Part shown: piece by piece, positions 59,613 to 64,000 of the stretch | Numbering within the stretch: position 1 is the stretch's first letter | Layout of the letters: the number at the start of each line of letters is the position of its first letter | NCBI GenBank assembly: GCA_013823985.1 | Contig: PNNB01000001.1 | Coordinates: 1 to 64,000, forward strand | DNA: 64,000 nt | Source of the DNA: Sphingopyxis sp. | GTDB taxonomy: Bacteria > Pseudomonadota > Alphaproteobacteria > Sphingomonadales > Sphingomonadaceae | Direction: 5' to 3' | Notes under the pieces: model-generated | What the model was told of the DNA's origin: nothing | The model's database searches: none | The model's input: the letters and a program-made list of their open reading frames with translations, nothing else | Translations under genes and position numbers: made by a program

Positions 59613-61481
59613 ATGACATTTGAAAATCTCCCCCCGCTTCTCGACGAAGCGCTTACCGCGCGTGGCTATACCGCGCTGACCCCTGTGCAAACCGCTGTAA
59701 TCGCGGCCGAAGCCGAAGGGCGCGACCTTGTTGTTTCGGCACAAACCGGCTCCGGCAAGACCGTAGCCTTTGGTTTGGCCATGGCCCCGCAGATTCTGGA
59801 CGGCGGCATCGTCAGCCTCGCGCGGGAGCCTGCCGCACTTATTATCGCTCCAACGCGCGAACTTGCTTTGCAGGTCAGCCGCGAACTGATGTGGCTCTAT
59901 GGCAAGGCCGGGGTGCGGATCGCAACCTGCGTCGGCGGGATGGACGCCTCGAAGGAACGGCGGAACCTGAGCCAAGGTGCACAGATTGTTGTCGGCACCC
60001 CCGGACGCCTGCGCGACCATTTGGAGCGCGGGGCGCTCGACCTTTCCGCTCTGAAAGTGGCGGTATTGGACGAAGCCGACGAAATGCTCGACATGGGCTT
60101 TCGCGAAGAGCTTGAGGAAATATTGAACGCCACGCCGGAAGGCCGCCGGACGCTGCTGTTTTCGGCCACGATGCCGAAGCCGATTGTATCGCTGGCCAAG
60201 CGCTATCAACGGGACGCGTTGCGGATTTCAACGGTAGGCGAAGATCGCGGCCATGGCGATATAAGCTATCAGGTGGTTACCGTTGCTCCGCCAGACATCG
60301 AGAATGCGGTGGTCAACCTGCTCCGCCTGCACGAAGCGGAAACGGCCATCCTGTTTTGTGCAACCCGCGAAAATGTCCGCCATTTGCACGCCAATCTGAC
60401 CGAGCGTGGCTTTAACGTGGTCGCCCTTTCCGGCGAACATAGCCAGAGCGAGCGCAACCAGGCGCTTCAGGCACTGCGTGATCGCCGAGCACGTGTCTGC
60501 GTCGCCACCGATGTGGCGGCGCGCGGGATCGACCTGCCCAATCTGTCGCTGGTGGTTCATGTCGAACTGCCCCGTGACGCGGAAGGTTTGCAGCACCGTT
60601 CGGGACGGACTGGCCGCGCCGGACGCAAGGGGACAGCGGTTCTGATCGTGCCCTATCAACGTCGCAAGCGGGTCGAATCAATGCTGCGTGGCGCGAAGAT
60701 TGAGGCGGACTGGATCAAGGTTCCGACCGCTGCCGACATCCGTGCAAAAGATCATGACCGTTTGCTGGAAACGCTTTTGGCCCCGGTCGAAGTTGAGGAT
60801 GAGGACCGCGCTCTGGGCGCCCGTTTGCTGGAAACCATGTCTGCCGAGGATATCGCAGCCGCTTTGGTCCGCGTCCACCGCGCCCGGATGCCGCAAGCCG
60901 CAGATATGCTCGACGACGGCAGCCGCGAACAACCGCGCGACAACCATCGCGCCGGCTTTGATGACTCGGTCTGGTTCACGCTCAACATCGGTCGGCGGAA
61001 TAATGCCGATCCCAAATGGATTCTGCCTTTGTTGTGCCGCCGTGGCGGCGTGACCAAGAATGATATTGGCGCGATCCGTATTGCCGCAAATGAAACCCAT
61101 GTCGGGATTGCGGCAGCCGCGGTTTCGAAATTTGCCAAGGCAATTGCGCAACCGGGACATGATGAGGACAATGACGTCGAAATCGTGCAAGCGAGCGGCC
61201 CACCCCGCGAAGCAGCGCGCGAAAACAAGCGCCGTGGCCGCGACGGTGAACGCCCGCAACGTGCCCAGCTTGGCGTCAACCCGCGCGGTGACAAGCCCCG
61301 CGGCGACCGTCCCTTTGGTGATAAGCCCAAAGGTGATCGGCCACGTGGCGATCGTCCACGCGGCGATGGCCCGCGCGGTGGCCCACCGCCCCGCGACGGC
61401 GCACGCCCGTTTCGCAAAGACGGCCCTGCGCCATCGAAACATGGGGTAAAGCATAAGGCGAAGGGCAACCGCCCTCGATAA
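59613..61481 (+). CDS. DEAD-box RNA helicase with DbpA-type RNA-binding domain
   Basis: 622 residues. Motifs in order: AQTGSGKT, PTRELAL, TPGRL, LDEADEMLDMGF, SAT, ARGID, HRSGRTGRAG. A DbpA/CsdA-type RNA-binding domain (about residues 445-515, FTLNIGRRNNADPKW) follows, then a disordered tail of repeated GDRPRGD-like units ending in Lys/Arg. Probably assists ribosome assembly or cold-shock RNA folding. ATG 59613 opens the conserved MTFENLPP; upstream frame to 59541 overlaps the phaC promoter. Divergent from phaC. Confidence 0.93.
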   Translation: MTFENLPPLLDEALTARGYTALTPVQTAVIAAEAEGRDLVVSAQTGSGKTVAFGLAMAPQILDGGIVSLAREPAALIIAPTRELALQVSRELMWLYGKAGVRIATCVGGMDASKERRNLSQGAQIVVGTPGRLRDHLERGALDLSALKVAVLDEADEMLDMGFREELEEILNATPEGRRTLLFSATMPKPIVSLAKRYQRDALRISTVGEDRGHGDISYQVVTVAPPDIENAVVNLLRLHEAETAILFCATRENVRHLHANLTERGFNVVALSGEHSQSERNQALQALRDRRARVCVATDVAARGIDLPNLSLVVHVELPRDAEGLQHRSGRTGRAGRKGTAVLIVPYQRRKRVESMLRGAKIEADWIKVPTAADIRAKDHDRLLETLLAPVEVEDEDRALGARLLETMSAEDIAAALVRVHRARMPQAADMLDDGSREQPRDNHRAGFDDSVWFTLNIGRRNNADPKWILPLLCRRGGVTKNDIGAIRIAANETHVGIAAAAVSKFAKAIAQPGHDEDNDVEIVQASGPPREAARENKRRGRDGERPQRAQLGVNPRGDKPRGDRPFGDKPKGDRPRGDRPRGDGPRGGPPPRDGARPFRKDGPAPSKHGVKHKAKGNRPR

Positions 61482-61562
61482 TCGGTATAGTTTTTCTGGA
61501 AATGGGTGGAAAGTTCGACCATGAAGGTCGGACGTGAAACCTTAAACCGGAAACGGGAGCCC

Positions 61563-62774
61563 ATGTCCGAAGAATTCTACCGCATTAAGCGTCTGCCGCC
61601 TTATGTCATCGCTGAAGTCAATGCGATGCGCGCGGCCGCCCGTGCGGCGGGTGAGGATATTATCGACCTTGGCATGGGCAATCCCGATCTGCCACCGCCG
61701 GCCCATGTGATCGAGAAATTGTGCGAAGTCGCGCAAAAACCCGATGCGCACGGCTATTCGGCCTCAAAAGGCATTCCCGGCCTGCGCAAGGCGCAAGCCA
61801 ATTATTACGGCCGCCGCTTCGGCGTCGATGTCGATCCGGAGCATGAAGTCGTCGTCACCATGGGCTCGAAAGAGGGTCTGGCGAGCCTTGCGACCGCCAT
61901 CACGGCCCCGGGTGACGTGGTGCTCGCCCCGAACCCGAGCTATCCTATTCACACATTCGGCTTCATCATCGCAGGCGCGACGATCCGCTCCGTGCCGACA
62001 ACGCCGGATGAAAATTATTTCCGGTCGTTGGAACGGGCCATGGCCTTTACCGTGCCGCGTCCATCCATCCTTGTGGTGAACTACCCGTCCAACCCAACGG
62101 CCGAGACCGTGGATTTGGCCTTTTACGAGCGGCTGGTCGCTTGGGCGAAAGAGAACAAGGTCTGGATCCTGTCCGATCTTGCCTATTCCGAACTTTATTT
62201 TGACGGCAACCCGACGCCCTCGATCCTTCAGGTGAAGGGCGGCAAGGATGTTGCTGTCGAATTTACCTCATTGTCCAAAACCTATTCGATGGCCGGGTGG
62301 CGCGTTGGTTTTGCTGTGGGCAACCGCCAATTGATTGCGGCAATGACGCGGGTCAAAAGCTATCTCGATTATGGCGCTTTCACCCCGATACAGGCCGCGG
62401 CCTGCGCTGCGCTGAATGGGCCACAGGATATTGTCGAACAGAACCGGCAGCTTTATCACAAACGCCGCGACATATTGGTCGAGGCATTTGGCCGTGCCGG
62501 TTGGGACATTCCGCCGCCGCGCGCGTCCATGTTTGCTTGGGCACCGTTACCGCCCGCGCTGGCACATCTCGGCAGTCTCGAATTTTCGAAGCAGATGCTG
62601 ACCCATGCCAAGGTCGCCGTCGCTCCGGGCGTTGGTTATGGTGAAGATGGCGAAGGCTATGTGCGCATCGCCATGGTGGAAAATGAGCATCGCCTGCGGC
62701 AGGCCGCCCGCAATGTGAAGCGCTACCTCCAGTCGATGGGGGTCAACACACCAAGCCAGTCGAAAGTAATTTAA
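61563..62774 (+). CDS. Class I/II PLP aminotransferase (AlaC/LL-DAP aminotransferase-like)
   Basis: 403 residues, fold type I. DLGMGNPDLPPP, YSASKGIPGLRKAQANYY, NYPSNPTAETV and the PLP lysine in SLSKTYSMAGWRVGF. Alphaproteobacterial genes of this type are annotated as LL-diaminopimelate aminotransferase but most act as glutamate-pyruvate (alanine) aminotransferase; substrate cannot be decided here. ATG 61563 follows GGGAG by 4 nt. One base before the thioesterase gene. Confidence 0.88.
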   Translation: MSEEFYRIKRLPPYVIAEVNAMRAAARAAGEDIIDLGMGNPDLPPPAHVIEKLCEVAQKPDAHGYSASKGIPGLRKAQANYYGRRFGVDVDPEHEVVVTMGSKEGLASLATAITAPGDVVLAPNPSYPIHTFGFIIAGATIRSVPTTPDENYFRSLERAMAFTVPRPSILVVNYPSNPTAETVDLAFYERLVAWAKENKVWILSDLAYSELYFDGNPTPSILQVKGGKDVAVEFTSLSKTYSMAGWRVGFAVGNRQLIAAMTRVKSYLDYGAFTPIQAAACAALNGPQDIVEQNRQLYHKRRDILVEAFGRAGWDIPPPRASMFAWAPLPPALAHLGSLEFSKQMLTHAKVAVAPGVGYGEDGEGYVRIAMVENEHRLRQAARNVKRYLQSMGVNTPSQSKVI

Positions 62775-62775
62775 C

Positions 62776-63246
62776 ATGGCGCGCAGCGATTTTGCCTTCA
62801 GCCACCGCTTTCGCGTGCGCTGGTCCGAGACCGACGCGCAAGGCGTCGTCTTCAACGCCCGCTATCTCGACTATGCCGACGTTGCGATTACGGAATATTG
62901 GCGCGAAACCAAATTTCGCGAAATGGCAGGCGGCGAGCCGCTCGAATTCCATGTCAAAAAGGCTACCGTGACCTGGTTCGCACCGATTCTGCCCGACGAG
63001 CTGATTGATGTCATGGCACGTACGGTCGCCACCGGCCGGACAAGCATGACGCAGATTGTCGAGATACATGGCGCGCGCGAAGACGGCGCTGATGACCTGC
63101 GGGCGACGGTGGATCTGGTAAGTGTTTACGTCGATCTGGAATTACACCGTCCCATACCGCTGCCCGAATGGGTAGGGCCTGCATTTGCGGATTTCGACAA
63201 ACAAGCACCCGCCGCTATGGCGAATTTGGAAAATAGCGGGGTTTAG
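62776..63246 (+). CDS. Acyl-CoA thioesterase (4-hydroxybenzoyl-CoA thioesterase-type hotdog)
   Basis: 156-residue hotdog-fold protein with the active-site pattern VRWSETDAQGVVFNARYLDY (Asp in the TDAQG motif) and FHVKKATVTWFAPI. Hydrolyses acyl-CoAs of unknown chain type. Starts 1 nt after the aminotransferase stop, so coupled. Confidence 0.88.
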   Translation: MARSDFAFSHRFRVRWSETDAQGVVFNARYLDYADVAITEYWRETKFREMAGGEPLEFHVKKATVTWFAPILPDELIDVMARTVATGRTSMTQIVEIHGAREDGADDLRATVDLVSVYVDLELHRPIPLPEWVGPAFADFDKQAPAAMANLENSGV

Positions 63247-63250
63247 GGCG

Positions 63251-63997
63251 TTGAGCAGCACCTTTGGTCGCCGGACGCAAGCTGCCCTTTTGCTGGCCTC
63301 GCTCGGCGCCACCGTTCTGGCGTGCAAACCGGTTGAAGAGGTCAGCAATCGCCCCGCAACTTCACTTGAATTTCCAAGCCCGTACCGCCCGGTGTCCGAA
63401 GCCGGTGATACCCAATTTTCGACAGAAGCGGCACGCGATGAGGCTGGTGAAGCCAAATTTGTCATGGACTGGGCCGGCATTAAGCTAGGGACCACAGTTG
63501 CCGATATCGGGGCAGGGGAAGGCTATTACACCATACGTTTGGCCGAACGGGTCGGGCCCAAAGGGCGTGTTCTGGCGCAGGACATCAACCGCGGCGCGCT
63601 GGACCGGCTTGGCGAACGCGTGACCCGCGAACAGCTGGACAATGTGGCAATCAAGGAAGGCGCCATCGATGATCCGCGCCTGCCCGAAAAAAGTTTCGAC
63701 CGCATTTTCATGGTGCACATGTACCATGAAGTCGACGAACCCTATGCGTTCCTCTGGCGCCTCCGTCCCGCCCTTGCCAAGGGAGGGGAGGTGATTGTTG
63801 TGGACCGCGACCGTGCAACCGATCAGCACGGCATTCCGCCAAAGCTTCTGTTCTGCGAATTTGCAGCGGTCGGCTACCGTTTGACCGGCTTCAGCGAAGA
63901 GTTGAAGCTTGGCGGCTACATAGCGCGATTTACCTTGTCAGGGCCGCGACCCGAACCTGAGGCGATCAAAACCTGCGGCACCCCGCCAAAAAAATGA
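63251..63997 (+). CDS. Apparently exported SAM-dependent methyltransferase-fold protein
   Basis: 248 residues when started at TTG 63251 (4 nt after the thioesterase stop). N-terminal export signal with a possible lipobox (LLASLGATVLAC), then a class I methyltransferase fold: motif I VADIGAGEGYYT, AQDINRGALDRL, and the MVHMYHEVDEPYAFLWRL region. The ATG at 63185 overlaps the thioesterase gene by 62 nt and would hide the signal. A methyltransferase fold outside the cytoplasm is unexpected because SAM is not known to be there; it may have lost methyl transfer or the signal may be a membrane anchor. Confidence 0.78.
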   Translation: MSSTFGRRTQAALLLASLGATVLACKPVEEVSNRPATSLEFPSPYRPVSEAGDTQFSTEAARDEAGEAKFVMDWAGIKLGTTVADIGAGEGYYTIRLAERVGPKGRVLAQDINRGALDRLGERVTREQLDNVAIKEGAIDDPRLPEKSFDRIFMVHMYHEVDEPYAFLWRLRPALAKGGEVIVVDRDRATDQHGIPPKLLFCEFAAVGYRLTGFSEELKLGGYIARFTLSGPRPEPEAIKTCGTPPKK

Positions 63998-64000
63998 CCC

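Noticed and set aside
59514..60209. Upstream extension of the phaC frame by about 230 codons
   Set aside because: It runs through the divergent helicase gene, whose Walker motif is encoded there, and PHA synthases do not have such an extension.
1..64000. CRISPR arrays, insertion sequences, prophage or toxin-antitoxin systems
   Set aside because: No regularly spaced direct repeats, transposase, integrase, phage structural gene or toxin pair was seen.

Overview
The window looks like a chromosomal segment of a sphingomonad (Alphaproteobacteria, Sphingomonadales; Sphingopyxis/Sphingorhabdus/Erythrobacter-like). Reasons: moderately high GC, a very large TonB-dependent receptor paired with a flavin tryptophan-halogenase-family gene, a LOV-HTH regulator of the EL222 type, exosortase A accessory genes, and PHA genes with a TGCA-palindrome regulatory motif. 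There are 60 protein genes that I can support and one tRNA. I see no insertion sequence, prophage, CRISPR array or rRNA operon.

Layout. 0-3 kb: folE behind a structured leader, then an exported alkylsulfatase. 3-8 kb: a type II fatty-acid cluster read leftward (fabD, a crotonase, fabG, acpP, fabF, mltG). 8-11 kb: peptidoglycan recycling (LdcA, divergent from an Mpl-like Mur ligase) and a diguanylate cyclase. 11.8-14 kb: rpsF-rpsR-rplI, a 2'-5' RNA ligase-like gene and a CAT-anticodon tRNA. 14-26 kb: a laminarin/beta-glucan utilisation locus made of halogenase-family flavoprotein, TonB receptor, GH16, LacI regulator, two sugar MFS transporters and GH3 glucosidase; two promoters in it share one paired operator. 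26-33 kb: exosortase A accessory genes (two hydrolases, acyl carrier protein, GNAT, acyl-CoA ligase, PLP decarboxylase) without the exosortase. They are interrupted by an exported protein with a duplicated domain, and followed by a zinc-finger protein and two DUF4402-like proteins. 34-43 kb: an ABC ATPase coupled to nadB, a dipeptidase, an M20 hydrolase, an HtrA protease and hflKC. 43-51 kb: mrp, a molybdopterin-enzyme large subunit, hemH, acetoacetyl-CoA reductase, a small RHH protein, a LOV-HTH photoreceptor, murA and a TonB-domain protein. 51-64 kb: an HxlR-controlled SDR/isomerase pair, clpS, phasin, two acyl-CoA dehydrogenases, a CsgG-like protein, phaC, a DEAD-box helicase, an aminotransferase, a thioesterase and an exported methyltransferase.

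How the parts fit. The beta-glucan locus forms a complete logic: outer-membrane receptor, GH16 endo-cleavage, GH3 release of glucose, inner-membrane sugar uptake and LacI control. Acetoacetyl-CoA reductase, phasin and PhaC cover PHA storage apart from the thiolase. A 15-bp motif near the phasin and phaC starts suggests shared control. The most notable items are the shared paired operator of the glucan locus, the LOV-HTH photoreceptor, the PHA motif, the orphan exosortase accessory set with its embedded duplicated-domain protein, and an apparently exported SAM-methyltransferase. None of these is proven to be a new system from sequence alone. Start codons were chosen by Shine-Dalgarno match, signal peptide and spacing, and are stated where they are uncertain.
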